Assembly (NCBI GenBank): GCA_947650365.1
Contig: CANTAL010000020.1
Coordinates: 186,001-250,000, forward strand
Direction of reading: 5' to 3'
DNA length: 64,000 nt
Source: Chamaelirium japonicum
Taxonomy: Eukaryota; Streptophyta; Magnoliopsida; Liliales; Melanthiaceae
This document shows positions 1 through 13,831 of the stretch, piece by piece; position 1 is the stretch's first letter; each line of letters starts with the position of its first letter. The notes under the pieces are model-generated. The model worked only from the letters and a program-made list of their open reading frames with translations. It did no database searches and was not told the DNA's origin. The position numbers and the translations under genes are program-made.

Positions 1-43
1 ATTCTAATTCATTTGTAGGATCCATTCTAATTCATTCGTACAA
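1..43 (-). repeat. Block 1 (R)
   Basis: Tail of an R block entering from the left; identical to 11018-11060. Switch at GTACAATGAGTAAG. Confidence 0.9.
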
Positions 44-960
44 TGAGTAAGAATGGATCGTACGAATGAAATAGAATGGATTGTACGAATGATTTAGAAT
101 GGATACATTCGTGCGAATGAATTAGAATGGATTGTGCGAATGAATTAGAATGGATCGTACGAATGAATTAGAATGGATCGTGTGAAAGAATTAGAATGGA
201 TTGTATGAATGAATTAGAATAGATAGTATGAATGAATTAGAATGGATCGTATGAGTGAATTAGAATGGATACGAAATAATTATATTGGATCGTATGAAGG
301 AATTAGAATGGATCATACGAATGAATTAGAATGGATCGTGCTAATGAATTAGAATGGATACATTCGTGCGAATGAATTAGAATGGATCGTATGAATGAAT
401 TAGAATAGATCGTGCGAATGAATTAGAATGGATATATTTGTGCTAATGAATTAGAATGGATCGTGCGAATGAATTAGAATGGATCGTATGAATGAATTAG
501 AATGGATACATTCGTGCGAATGAATTAGAATGGATCGTATGAATGAATTAGAATAGATCTTGCTAATGAATTAGAATTAGAATGGATATATTCGTGCACA
601 TGAATTAGAATGGATCGTACGAATGAATTAGAATGGATCGTACGAATGAATTAGAATGGATCGTGCGAATGAATTAGAATGGATTATACAAATGAATTAG
701 AATGGATACATTCGTACGAATGAATTAAAATGGATCGTACGAATGAATTAGAATAGATCGTACGAATGAACTAGAATGGATACATTCATGCAAATGAATT
801 AGAATGGATCGTACGAATGAATTAGAATGGATCGTACGAATAAAATAGAATGGATCTTACGAATGAATTAGAATGGATCGTACGAATGAGTAAGAATGGA
901 TCGTACGAATGAAATAGAATGGATTGTACGAATGAATTAGAATGGATCGTACGAATGAAT
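1..960. repeat. Left copy of 11-kb-spaced duplication
   Basis: Matches 11018-12045 including the R-to-F switch at 43/11060 and rare variants: TATATTGGATCG (281 and 11298, shift 11,017) and AGATCTTGCTAATG with a 6-bp slip (555 and 11572, shift 11,017). The shift then becomes 11,063 (GGATTATACA at 681 and 11744) and 11,086 (TCTTACG at 855 and 11941), so the right copy gained two units and then one. Confidence 0.92.
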
Positions 961-2692
961 TAGAATGGATATATTCGAGCGAATGAATTAGAATAGATCG
1001 TAGGAATGAATTAGAATGGATCATACGAATGAATAACAATGGATCGTACGAATGAATTAGAATGGATCGTATGAATGAATTAGAATGGATCGTGTGAATG
1101 TATTAGAATGGATACATTCATGTGAATGAATTAGAATGGATCGTACGAATGAATTAGAATGGATACATTTGTGCGAATGGATTAGAATGGATAGTACGAA
1201 TTAATTAGAATGGATCGTATGAATGAATTAGAATGGATACATTCATGCGAATGAATTAGAATGGATCGGACTAATGAATTAGAATGGATCGTACGAATGA
1301 ATTAGAATGGATCAAATGAATGAATTAGAATGGTTACATTCATGCGAATGAATTAGAATGGATCGTACGAATGGATTAGAATGGATCGTACGAATGGATT
1401 AGAATGGATACATTCGAGCGAATGAATTAGAATGGATCGTACGAATGAATTAGAATGGATCGTACGAATGGATTAGAATGGATGCTTCGAATGGATTAGA
1501 ATGGATACCTTTGTGCATATGAATTAGAATGGATCGTACGAATGAATTAGAATGGATCATATTAATGAATTAGAATGGATCGTATGAATGAATTAGAATG
1601 GATCGTACGAATGAATTAGAATGGATCGTACGAAGGAATTAGAATGGATCGTACAAATGAATTAGAATGGATCGTACGAATGAATTAGAATAGATCGTAC
1701 GAATGAATTAGAATGGATCGTACGAAGGAATTAGAATGGATCGTACAAATGAATTAAATGGATATATTCATGCAAATGAATTAGAATGGATCGTATGAAT
1801 GAATTAGAATGCATTGTATGAATGAATTAGAATGGATCGTGCGAATGAATTCGAATGGATCGCATGATCCATTCGAATAGAATGGATCGTATGAATGAAT
1901 TAGAATGGATTGTAGGAATGAATTAGAATAGATCGTATGAATGAATTAGAATGGATCGTATGAATGAATTAGAATTGATCGTGCGAATGAATTAGAATGG
2001 ATCGTACGAATGAATTAGAATGGATCGTACGAATGAATTAGAATGGATCATACGAATGAATTAGAATGGATCGTACGAATGAATTAGAATGGATCGTACG
2101 AATGAATTAGAATAGATCGTACGAATGAATTAGAATGGATCGTACGAAGGAATTAGAATTGATCGTACGAATGAATTAGAATGGATCGGACGAATGAATT
2201 AGAATGGATCATACGAATGAATTAGAATGGATCAAATGAATGAATTAGAATGGTTACATTCATGCGAATGAATTAGAATGGATCGTAGGATCGTATGAAT
2301 GAATTAGAATGGATCGTGCGAAAGAATTAGAATAGATCATATGAATGAATTAGAATGGATCGTACGAATGAATTAGATTGGATCGTACGAATGAATTAGA
2401 ATAGATCGTACGAATGAATTAGAATAGATCGTACGAAGGAATTAGAATGGATCGTACGAATGAATTAGAATGGATATATTCGTGGAAATGAATTAGAATG
2501 GATCGTATGAATGTATTAGAATGGATCGTACGAATGAATTAGAATGGATTCGTACGAATGAATTAGAATGGATACATTTGTGCGAATGAATTAGAATGGA
2601 TCGTACCAATGAGTAAGAATGGATCGTACGAATGAATTAGAATGGATCGTGTGAAAGAATTAGAATGGATTGTATGAATGAATTAGAATGAA
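44..2692 (+). repeat. Block 2 (F)
   Basis: 2.65 kb. 28-bp units at 356, 430 and 504 give an exact 74-bp (28+23+23) trimer. GGATACCTTTGTGC lies near 1503, and GGTTACATTCATG units near 1332 and 2252. Contains the hairpin at 1849. Ends at GAATTC 2690-2695. Confidence 0.95.
1849..1878. repeat. 30-bp hairpin cassette, copy 1 (F context)
   Basis: Perfect 13-base arms ATTCGAATGGATC / GATCCATTCGAAT around GCAT. F repeat continues on both sides, so the right arm is a 13-base island of reverse orientation. It follows a unit with GAATTC. Confidence 0.95.
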
Positions 2693-2966
2693 TTCGTTCG
2701 ATCAATTCTAATTCATTAGCACGATCCATTCTAATTCATTCATATGATCCATTCTAATTCCTTCGTACGATCCATTCTAATTCCTTCGTATCCATTCTAA
2801 TTCACTCATACGATCCATTCTAATTCATTCAAATGATCTATTCTAATTTATTCATACAATCCATTCTAATTCTTTCACACGATCCATTCTAATTCATTCG
2901 TACGATCCATTCTAATTCATTCGCACAATCCATTCTATTTCATTTGTACGATCAATTCTAATTCAT
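2693..2966 (-). repeat. Block 3 (R)
   Basis: Opens with GTTCGATCAATTC and TTAGCACG units, has a 20-bp unit (CCTTCGTATCC near 2784) and a TTTCACACG unit. Leaves through TTCATTAGAATGG. Confidence 0.92.
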
Positions 2967-3474
2967 TAGAATGGATCGTACGAATGAATTAGAATGGATC
3001 ATATTAATGAATTAGAATGGATCGTACGAATGAATTAGAATGGATCGTACGAATGAATTAGAATGGATCTTATAAATGAATTAGAATAGATCGTACGAAT
3101 GAATTAGAATGGATCATACGAATTAATTAGAATGGATCGTACGAATGAATTAGAATGAATTAGAATGGATCGTACGAATGAATTAGAATGGATCGTACGA
3201 ATGAATTAGAATGGATCGTACGAATGAAATAGAATGGATCGTGTGAAAGAATTAGAATGGATTGTATGAATGAATTAGAATGGATCGTATGAATGGATCG
3301 TACGAATGGAATGGATACATTCGTGCGAATGAATTAGAATGGATCGTACGAATGAATTAGAATGGATCAAATGAATGAGTAAGAATGGATCGTACGAATG
3401 AATTAGAATGGATCGTACAAATAAATTAGAATGGATACATTCGTCCGAATGAATTAGAATTGATCATACGAATG
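2967..3474 (+). repeat. Block 4 (F)
   Basis: Includes a run of truncated units near 3284-3310 (GAATGGATCGTACGAATGGA). Ends at AATGCATT 3471-3478. Confidence 0.92.
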
Positions 3475-4390
3475 CATTTTAATTCCTTCGTACGATCCAT
3501 TCTAATTCCTTCGTACGATCCATTTTATTTCATTCGTATGATCCATTCTAATTCCTTCGTACGATCCATTCTAATTCCTTCGTATCCATTCTAATTCACT
3601 CATACGATCCATTCTAATCCATTCGTACGATCCATTCTAATTCATTCGCTTGAATGTAACCATTCTAATTCATTCATTTGATCCATTCTAATTTATTCGT
3701 ACGATCCATTCTAATTCATTCGTACGATACATTGTAATTCATTTATACAATCCATTTAGATTCATTCGCACAAATGTATCCATTCAAATTCATTCGTACG
3801 ATCCAGTCTAATTCATTCGTACGATCCATTCTAATTCATTCGCACGAATATATCAATTCTAATTCTTTCGTACGATGCATTCTAATTCATTCGTACGATC
3901 CATTCTAATTCATTCGTACGATCCATTCTAATTCATTCGCACGAATGTATCCATTCTAATTCATTCGTACAATCCATTCTATTTCATTCGTACGATCCAT
4001 TCTTACTCATTCGTATGATCCATTCTAATTCATTCGTATGATCCATTCTAATTCATTCGTACGATCCATTCTAATTCATTCGTACGATCCATTCTAATTC
4101 ATTCGCACGATCCATTCTAATTCATTAATACGATCCATTCTAATTCATTCATACGATCCATTCTAATTCATTCCTATAATCCATTCTAATTCATTCGCCC
4201 GATCCATTCTAATTCATTCATACGATCCATTCTATTCGAATGGATCATGCGATCCATTCGAATTCATTCGCACGATCCATTCTAATTCTTTCATACGATC
4301 CATTGTAATTCATTCATACAATGCATTCTAATTCTTTCACACGATCCATTCTAATTCATTCGTACAATCCATTCTAATTCATTAATATGA
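3475..4390 (-). repeat. Block 5 (R)
   Basis: Carries the TCCATTTAGATTC plus CACAAATG phrase near 3751, a 20-bp unit near 3579, and the hairpin at 4234. Switches at GATC 4389-4392. Confidence 0.93.
4234..4263. repeat. 30-bp hairpin cassette, copy 2 (R context)
   Basis: Same arms, loop ATGC, inside R block 5. Flanked on the left by CCATTCT and on the right by TCATTCGCACG, the flanks seen at most other R-context copies. Confidence 0.95.
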
Positions 4391-5121
4391 TCGTACGAAT
4401 GAATTAGAATGGATCATTCGAATGAATTAGAATGGATACATTTGTGCGAATGAATTAGAATGGATCGTACGAATGAATTAAAATGGATCGTACGAATGAA
4501 TTAGAATGGATCGTACGAAAGAATTAGAATGGATCGTGCGAATGAATTAGAATGGATCGTACGAATGAATTAGAATGGATCGTACGAATGAATTAGAATG
4601 GATCATATTAATGAATTAGAATGGATCGTATGAATGAATTAGAATGGATCGTACGAATAAATTAGAATGGATACATTCGTCCGAATGAATTAGAATGGAT
4701 CATACGAATGAGTAAGAATGGATCGTACGAATGAAATAGAATAGATTGTACGATTGAATTAGAATGGATCCTACGAATGAATTAGAATAGATCGTGTGAA
4801 AGAATGTATCGTACGAATGAATTAGAATGGATCGTACGAATGAGTAAGAATGGATCGTATGAATGAATTAGAATGGAATAGAATAGATTGTACGAATGAA
4901 TTAGAAAGGATCGTACGAATTAATTAGAATGGATCATACGAATGAATTAGAATGGATCGTACAAATGAATTAGAATGGATCGTACAAATGAATTAGAATG
5001 GATACATTTGTGCGAATGAATTAGAATGGATTGTACGAATGGATTAGAATCGATCGTACGAATGGATACATTCGTGCAAATGAATTAGAATGGATTGTAT
5101 GAATGAATTAAAATGGATCGT
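4391..5121 (+). repeat. Block 6 (F)
   Basis: Holds a broken phrase A beginning 4697: after the GTGTGAAAG unit the next unit is cut to GAATGTATCG. Ends in the palindrome GGATCGTACGATCC 5115-5128. Confidence 0.93.
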
Positions 5122-5572
5122 ACGATCCATTCGAATTCATTCGCACGATCCATTCTAATTCATTCATACGATCCATTCTAATTCATTCATACAATCCATT
5201 CTAATTCTTTCACACGATCCATTCTAATTCATTCGTAGGATCCATTCTAATTCATTCGTACAATCTATTCTATTTCATTCGTACGATCCATTCTTACTCA
5301 TTCGTATGATCCATTCTAATTCATTCGGATGAATGTATCCATTCTAATTTATTCATACGATCCATTCTAATTCATTCATATGATCCATTCTAATTCATTC
5401 GGACGAATGTATCCATTCTAATTTATTCGTACGATCCATTCTAACTCATTCATATGATCCATTCTAATTCATTCGTACGATCCATTATAATTCATTCGTA
5501 CGATCTATTCTAATTCATTCACACAATCTGTTCTAAATCATTCGTATGATTCATTCTAATTCATTCGTACGA
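5122..5572 (-). repeat. Block 7 (R)
   Basis: Begins CATTCGAATTCATTC and runs phrase A in reverse (TTTCACACG, GTAGGATCC, CTATTTC, CTTACTC near 5205-5310). Ends at the 42-bp palindrome. Confidence 0.93.
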
Positions 5573-5593
5573 TCGTACGAATGAATTAGAATG
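5552..5593. repeat. 42-bp perfect palindrome at an R-to-F switch
   Basis: Centred on CGTACGA|TCGTACG at 5572/5573 with no spacer; 21-base arms spanning almost one monomer each. The first mismatch is at the outer TTCATTC / GAATGGA pair. Confidence 0.93.
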
Positions 5594-6304
5594 GATTGTA
5601 CGGAATGAATTAGAATGGATTGTATGAATGAATTAGAGTGGATACATTCGTGCGAATGAATTAGAATGGATCATACAAATGAGTAAGAATGGATCGTACG
5701 AATAAAATATAATGGATTGTACGAATGAATTAGAATGGATCGTACAAATGAATTAGAATGGATCGTACGAATGAATTAGAATCGATCATACGAATGAGTA
5801 AGAATGGATCGTACAAATGAAATAGAATGGATTGTACGAATGAATTAGAATGGATCGTACGAATGAATTAGAATGGATCGTGTGAAAGAATTAGAATGCA
5901 TTGTATGAATGAATTAGAATGGATCGTATGAATGAATTAGAATGGATCTTGCGAATGAATTCGAATGGATCGCATGATCCATTCGAATAGAATGGATCGT
6001 ATGAATGAATTAGAATGGATCGGGCGAATGAATTAGAATGGATTGTAGGAATGAATTAGAATGGATTGTATGAATGAATTAGAATGGATCGTATGAATGA
6101 ATTAGAATAGATCGTGCTAATGAATTAGAATGGATCGTACGAATGAATTAGAATGGATCATACGAATGAATTAGAATGGATCATACGAATGAGTAAGAAT
6201 GGATCGTACGAATGAAATAGAATGGATTGTACGAATGAATTAGAATGGATACATTCATGTGAATGAATTAGAATGGATCGGACGATTGAATTAGAATAGA
6301 TCGT
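5573..6304 (+). repeat. Block 8 (F)
   Basis: Phrase A at 5783-5907 with CGTAC in place of CCTAC in its fourth unit; hairpin at 5959. Switch inside GATCGTACGAT. Confidence 0.93.
5959..5988. repeat. 30-bp hairpin cassette, copy 3 (F context)
   Basis: Same arms with loop GCAT, in F block 8, preceded by the phrase ending GTGTGAAAG as in several other hairpin neighbourhoods. Confidence 0.95.
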
Positions 6305-6820
6305 ACGATTCATTCTAATTTTATTCGTACGATCCATTCAAATACATTCGTACGATTCATGCTAATTCATTCGCACGATCCATTCTAATTCATTCGTACG
6401 ATCCATTCTTATTCATTCATACGATCCATTCTAATTCATTCGCACAATCCATTCTAATTCATTCGTACAATCCATTCTATTTCATTCGTATGATCCATTC
6501 TAACTTATTCGGTGGATCCATTCTAATTCATTCATACGATCCATTCTAATTCATTCCCACGATCCATTCTAATTTATTCGTACGATCCATTCTAATTCAT
6601 TCGTACGATCTATTCTAATTCATTCGCACGAATTTAACCATTCTAATTCATTCATACAATTCATTCTAATTCATTCGTATGAGCTATTCTAATTCATTCG
6701 TACGATCCATTCTAATTCATTCATACGATCCATTGTAATTCATTCATACAATCCATTTAGATTCATTCGCACAAATGTATCCATTCAAATTCATTCGTAC
6801 GATCCAGTCTAATTCATTTG
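6245..6820. repeat. Fragment of an earlier macro-repeat copy
   Basis: The end of F block 8 and the first 500 bp of R block 9 match 23809-24390 and 40800-41380. Shared rare markers in order are CGGACGATTGAATTAGA before the switch, a CGTACGATTCATGCTAATTC unit, the truncated unit TTCGGTGGATC (near 6510, 24071, 41063), GAGCTATTC, and the TCCATTTAGATTC unit (near 6751, 24314, 41301). The shift from copy 0 to copy 1 is 17,564 and from copy 1 to copy 2 is 16,991. Confidence 0.85.
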
Positions 6821-6982
6821 TACGATCCATTCTTATTCCTTCGTACGATCCATTCTAATTCATTCGTACGATCTATTCTAATTCATTCGTACGATCCATT
6901 CTAATTCCTTCGTACGATCCATTCTAATTCATTTGTACGATCCATTCTAATTCATTCGTACAATCTATTCTAATTCATTCGT
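6305..6982 (-). repeat. Block 9 (R)
   Basis: First of three copies of the TTCGGTGGATC marker stretch. The last 150 bp (CTTATTCCTTCG units) differ from the other two copies. Switch at GTAC 6981-6984. Confidence 0.93.
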
Positions 6983-9938
6983 ACGAATGGATACATTCAT
7001 GTGAATGAATTAGAATGGATCGTACGAATGAATTAGAATGGATCGTACGAATGAGTAAGAATGGATCGTACTAATGAAATAGAATGGATTGCATGAATGA
7101 ATTAGAATGGATCGTACGAATGAATTAGAACGGATCGTGTGAAAGAATTAGAATGGATTGTATGAATGAATTAGAATGGATCGTACGAATGAATTAGAAT
7201 GGATCGTACGAAGGAATTAGAATAGATCGTACGAATGAATTAGAATGGATCATACGAATGAATTAGAATAGATCGTACGAATGAAATAGAATGGATCATA
7301 CGAATGAGTAAGAATGGATCGTATGAATGAATTAGATTGGATACATTTGTGCGAATGAATTAGAATGGATCGTACGAATGAATTAGAATGGATCGTACGA
7401 ATGAATTAGAATGGATCGTGTGAAAGAATTAGAATGGATCGTACGAATGAATTAGAATGGATCGTGCGAATGAATTAGAATGGATCGTATGAATGAATTA
7501 GAATAGATTTTGTGAATGAATTAGAACTTATCATACGAATGAATTAGAATGGATCCTACGAATGAATTAGAATGGATACATTTGTGCGAATGAATTAGAA
7601 TGGATCGTACGAATGAATTAGAATGGATTGTATGAATGAATTAGAATGGATACATTCGTGCGAATGAATTAGAATGGATCGTGCGAATCCATTAGACTGG
7701 ATCGTGCGAATGAATAAGAATGGATCATACGAATGAATTAGAATGGATCGTACGAATTAATTAGAATGGATACATTCGTGCGAATGAATTAGAATGGATT
7801 GTATGAATGAATTAAAATGGATCGTACGAATGAATTAGAATGGATCATACGAATTAATTAGAATGGATCATACGAATGAATTAGAATGGATCATACGAAT
7901 GAATTAGAATGGATCGTACGAATGAACTAGAATGGATCGTACGAATGAAATAGAATAGATTGTACGAATGAATTAGAATGGATTCGTACGAATGAATTAG
8001 AATGGATACATTCGTGCGAATGAATTAGAATGGATACATTCGTGGGAAAGAATTAGAATAGATCGTATGAATGATTTAGAATGGATCCTATGAATGAATT
8101 AGAATGGATCGTGCGAATGAATTAGAATGGATCGTACGAATGAATTATAATGGATCGTGCTAATGAATTAGAATTGATCGAACGAATGAATTAGCATGGA
8201 TCGTGCTAATGAATTAGAATGGATCGTACGAATGAATTAGAATGGATCAAATGAATGAATTAGAATAGTTACATTCATGCGAATGAATTAGAATGGATCA
8301 TACGAATGGATTAGAATGGATCGTACAAATGGATTAGAATGGATACATTTGAGCGAATGAATTAGAATGGATCGTACGGAATGAATTAGAATGGATTGTA
8401 TGAATGAATTAGAATGGATCGTGCGAATGAATTAGAATGGATCGTACGAATGAATTAGAATGGATCGTACGAATGAGTAAGAATGGATCGTATGAATGAA
8501 ATAGAATAGATTGTACGAATGAATTAGAATGGATTCGTACGAATGAATTAGAATGGATACATTCGTGCGAATGAATTAGAATGGATCATACGAATGAGTA
8601 AGAATGGATTGTACGAATGAAATAGAATGGATTGTACGAATGAATTAGAATGGATCCTACGAATGAATTAGAATGGATCGTGTGAAAGAATTAGAATGGA
8701 TTGTATGAATGAATTAGAATGGATCGTACGAATGAATTAGAATGGATCGTACGAATGAATTAGAATGGATACAATCGTGCGAATGAATTAGAATTGATCG
8801 TATGAATGAATTAGAATGGATCGTGCGAATAAATTAGAATGGATCGTACGAATGAATTAGAATGGATCGTACGAATGAACTAGAATGGATACATTCGTGC
8901 GAATGAATTAGAATGGATCGTACTAATGAATTAGAATGGATCGTACGAATGAATTAGAATGGATCTTACGAATGAATTAGAATGGATCATACGAATGAAT
9001 TAGAATGGATACATTCATGCGAATGAATTAGAATGGATCGTACGAATGAATTAGAATGGATCGTACGAATAAATTAGAATGGATACATTCATCCGAATGA
9101 ATTAGAATGGATCATACGAATGAGTAAGAATGGATCATACGAATGAAATAGAATGGATCGTACGAATGAACTAGAATGGATACATTCGTGCGAATGAATT
9201 AGAATGGATCGGACGAATGAATTAGAATGGATCGTACGAATGAATTAGAATGGATCGTACGAATGAATTAGAATGGATCATATGAATGAATTAGAATGGA
9301 TACATTAGTGCGAATGAATTAGAATTGATCGTACGAATGAATTAGAATGGATCGTGCGAATGAATTAGAATGGATTGTACGAATGAATTAGAATGGATCG
9401 TACGAATGAATTAGAATGGATCGTACGAATGAACTAGAATGGTTTCATTCGTGCGAATGAATTAGAATGGATCGTACGAATGAATTAGAATGGATCGTAC
9501 GAATGAATTAGAATGGATCTTACGAATGAATTAGAATGGATCGTACGAATGAATTAGAATGGATACATTCGTGCGAATGAATTAGAATAAATCGGACGAA
9601 TGAATTAGAATGGATCGTACGAATGAATTAGAATGGATCAAATGAATTAATTAGAATGGTTACATTCATGCGAATGAATTAGAATGGATCGTACGAATGG
9701 ATTAGAATGGATCGTACGAATGGATTAGAAAAGATACATTCGAGCGAATGAATTAGAATGGATCATACGAATGAATTAGAATGGATCGTACGAATGGATT
9801 AGAATGGATCCTACGAATGGATTAGAATGGATACCTTTGTGCATATGAATTAGAATGGATCGTACAAATGAATTAGAATGGATCATATTAATGAATTAGA
9901 ATGGATCGTACGAATGAATTAGAATGGATACATTCGTG
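6983..9938 (+). repeat. Block 10 (F), longest forward block
   Basis: 2.96 kb. Phrase A at 8583-8707; the TTGATCGAACG and TTAGCATGG pair near 8178; a long run of CTTACG plus 28-bp units at 8880-9620; AAATGAATTAATTAG, GGTTACATTCATG and GGATACCTTTGTGC units at 9640-9845. Ends at CGTGCACG 9935-9942. Confidence 0.95.
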
Positions 9939-11060
9939 CACGATCCATTCTAATTCATTCGCACGAATGTATCCATTCTAAATTCATTCGTACGATCCAT
10001 TCTAATTCATTAATATGATCCATTCTAATTCATTCGTACGATCCATTCTAATTCATTCGCATAATCTATTCTAATTCATTCGCACGAATGTATCTATTCC
10101 AATTCATTCGTACGATCCATTCTAATTCATTCGTACGATCCATTCTAATTCATTCGTATGATCCATTCTAATTAATTCGTATGATCCATTCTAATTCATT
10201 CGTACGATCCATTCTAATTCATTCATATAATCTATTCTAATTCATTCGTACGATCCATTCTAATTCATTCGTACGCACGAATGTATCCATTCTAATTCAA
10301 TCGTACGAATCCATTCTAATTCATTCGTACAATCTATTCTACTTCATTCGCACGATTCATTCTAATTCATTCGTACAATCCATTCTAATTCATTCGCACG
10401 AATGTATCCATTCTAATTCATTCGTACCATCCATTCTAATTCATTCGTACGATCCATTCTAATTCATTCGTACGATCCATTCTAATTCATTCGCACGAAT
10501 GTATCCATTCTAGTTCATTCGTACGATCCATTCTAATTCATTCGTACGATCCATTCTAATTCATTCGCACGATCCATTCTAATTCATTAGCATGATCCAT
10601 GCTAATTCATTCGTTTGATCAATTCTAAATCATTAGCACGATCCATTCTAATTCATTCGTACGATCCATTCTAATTCATTCGCATGATCCATTCTAATTC
10701 ATTCATAGGATCCATTCTAATACATTCGTACGATCCATTGTAATTCCTTCGTACGATCCATTCTAATTCATTCGTACGATCCATTCTAATTCATTCATAC
10801 AATCCATTCTAATTCTTTCACACGATCCATTCTAATTCATTCGTACGATTCATTCTAAATCATTCGTGCAATCCATTCTATTTCATTCGTACGATCAATT
10901 CTAATTCATTCATAGGATCCATTCTAATTCATTCATACGATCTATTCTAATTCTTTCGCACGAATGTATCCATTCTAATTCATTCGTACGATCCATTCTA
11001 ATTCTTTCACACGATCCATTCTAATTCATTTGTAGGATCCATTCTAATTCATTCGTACAA
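9939..11060 (-). repeat. Block 11 (R)
   Basis: Contains a five-base shortened unit (GTACGCACGAATG near 10271) and the reverse TTAGCATG / CGTTTGATC pair near 10585. Ends as block 1 does. Confidence 0.93.
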
Positions 11061-12045
11061 TGAGTAAGAATGGATCGTACGAATGAAATAGAATGGATTG
11101 TACGAATGATTTAGAATGGATACATTCGTGCGAATGAATTAGAATGGATTGTGCGAATGAATTAGAATGGATCGTACGAATGAATTAGAATGGATCGTGT
11201 GAAAGAATTAGAATGGATTGTATGAATGAATTAGAATAGATCTTATGAATGAATTAGAATGGATCATATGAGTGAATTAGAATGGATACGAAGGAATTAT
11301 ATTGGATCGTACGAAGGAATTAGAATGGATCATACGAATGAATTAGAATGGATCGTGCTAATGAATTAGAATGGATACATTCGTGCGAATGAATTAGAAT
11401 GGATCGTATGAATGAATTAGAATGGATCGTGCGAATGAATTAGAATGGATATATTCGTGCTAATGAATTAGAATGGATCGTGCGAATGAATTAGAATGGA
11501 TCGTATGAATGAATTAGAATAGATACATTCGTGCGAATGAATTAGAATGCATCGTATGAATGAATTAGAATAGATCTTGCTAATGAATTAGAATTAGAAT
11601 GGATATATTCGTGCAAATGAATTAGAATGGATCGTACGAATGAATTAGAATGGATCATACGAATTAATTAGAATGGATCATACGAATGAATTAGAATGGA
11701 TCGTACGAATGAATTAGAATGGATCGTGCGAATGAATTAGAATGGATTATACAAATGAATTAGAATGGATACATTTGTACGAATGAATTAAAATGGATCG
11801 TACGAATGAATTAGAATGGATCGTACGAATGAACTAGAATGGATACATTCGTGCGAATGAATTAGAATGGATCGTACGAATGAATTAGAATGGATCGTAC
11901 GAATGAATTAGAATGGATCGTACGAATGAAATAGAATGGATCTTACGAATGAATTAGAATGGATCGTACGAATGAGTAAGAATGGATCGTACGAATGAAA
12001 TAGAATGGATTGTACGAATGAATTAGAATGGATTCGTACAAATGA
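11018..12045. repeat. Right copy of 11-kb-spaced duplication
   Basis: Counterpart of 1-960, longer by three 23-bp units. The two extra units lie near 11650-11696 and carry CATACGAATTAATTAG, a variant absent from this part of the left copy. Similarity fades after the GATTGTAC unit near 12020. Confidence 0.92.
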
Positions 12046-13118
12046 ATTAGAATGGATACATTCGTGCGAATGAATTAGAATGGATCATACGAATGAGTAA
12101 GAATGGATCGTACGAAGAAAATAGAATAGATTGTGCGAATGAATTAAAATGGATCCTACGAATGAATTAGAATGGATCGTGTGAAAGAATTAGAATGGAT
12201 TGTATGAATGAATTAGAATGTATCGTACGAATGAATTAGAATGGATCGTACGAATGAATTAGAACGGATACATTCGTGCGAATGAATTAGAATTGATCGT
12301 ACGAATGAATTAGAATGGATCGTGCGAATGAATTAGAATGGATCGTACGAATGAATTAGAATAGGTCGGACGAATGAACTAGAATGGATACATTCGTGCG
12401 AATGAATCAGAATGGATCGTACGAACGAATTAGAATGGATCGTACGAATGAATTAGAATGGATCTTACGAATGAATTAGAATGGATCGTACGAATGAATT
12501 AGAATGGATCATACGAATGAATTAGAATGGATACATTCGTACGAATGAATTAGAATGGATCGGACGAATGAATTAGAATGGATCGTACGAATGAATTAGA
12601 ATGGATCGTACGAATAAATTAGAATGGATACATTCGTCTGAATGAATTAGAATGGATCATATGAATGAGTAAGAATGGATCGTACGAATGAAATAGAATG
12701 GATCGTACGAATGAACTAGAATGGATACATTCGTGCGAATAAATTAGAATGGATCGTACGAATGAATTAGAATGGATCGTGTGAATGAATTAGAATGGAT
12801 CTTACGAATGAATTAGAATGGATCGTACGAATGAATTAGAATGGATACATTCGTGCGAATGAATTAGAATGGATCGGACGAATAAATTAGAATGGATCGT
12901 ACGAATGAATTAGAATAGATCGTACGAATGAATTAGAATGGATCGTACGAATAAATTAGAATGGATACATTTGTCCGAATGAATTAGAATGGATCATACG
13001 AATGAATTAGAATGGATCGTACGGATGAGTTAGAATGGATCATATTAATGAATTAGAATGGATCGTACGAATGAATTAGAATGGATACATTCATGTGAAT
13101 GAATTAGAATGGATCGTG
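11061..13118 (+). repeat. Block 12 (F)
   Basis: First 960 bp repeat block 2. Phrase A at 12082-12206 with a GAAGAAAATAG slip. Later part alternates CTTACG, CGGACG and 28-bp units. Switch at TGCA 13117-13120. Confidence 0.94.
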
Positions 13119-13726
13119 CATGAATGTATCCATTCTAATTCATTCGTACGATCCATTCTGCACAAAGGTATCCATTCTAATCCATTCGTAGGATCCATTC
13201 TAATCCATTCGTACGATCCATTCTAATTCATTCGTACGATCCATTCTAATTCATTCGCTCGAATGTATCCATTCTAATCCATTCGTACGATCCATTATAA
13301 TTCATTCGCATGAATATAACCATTCTAATTCATTCATTTGATCCATTCTAATTCATTCGTACGATCCATTCTAATTCATTCGTCCGATCCATTCTAATCA
13401 TTCGCACGAATGTATCCATTCTAATTCATTCGTGCGATCCATTCTAATTCATTCGTAAGATCCATTCTAATTCATTCGTACGATCCATTCTAATTCATTC
13501 GTACGATCCATTCTAATTCATTCGCATGAATGTATCCATTCTAGTTCATTCGTACGATCCATTCTAATCCATTCGTACGATCCATTATAATTTATTCGCA
13601 TGAATGTAACCATTCTAATTCATTCATTTGATCCATTCTAATTCATTCGCACGATCCATTCTAATTCATTCGTACGATCCATTCTAATTCATTTGTACGA
13701 TCCATTCTAATTTATTCGTAGGATCT
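13119..13726 (-). repeat. Block 13 (R)
   Basis: Phrase B in reverse: CACAAAGGTATCC near 13162, GTAGGATCC, two CTAATCC units, GCTCGAATG, GCATGAATGTAACC, CATTTGATCC. Ends GTAGGATCTTAG. Confidence 0.92.
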
Positions 13727-13831
13727 TAGAATGGAATATACGAATGAATTAGAATGGATCATACGAATGAATTAGAAGGGATCGTATGAATGAATTAGAA
13801 TGGATCGTACGAATGAATTCGAATGGATCGT
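13727..13831 (+). repeat. Block 14 (F)
   Basis: 105-bp insert starting with GGAATATACG, the marker also at 23347 and 40339. Closes in GGATCGTACGATCC. Confidence 0.9.

Noticed and set aside
857-1039. 60-codon open frame on the minus strand
   Set aside because: It is satellite read in one frame: peptide words such as IHSNSF and RSILIHS recur with a period of 23 residues (three 23-bp units). It is open only because several variant units lack the TAA.
7681-7700. Possible small inversion (GCGAATCCATTAGACTGG)
   Set aside because: A few base changes in an F unit explain it; the neighbouring units are all F in register.
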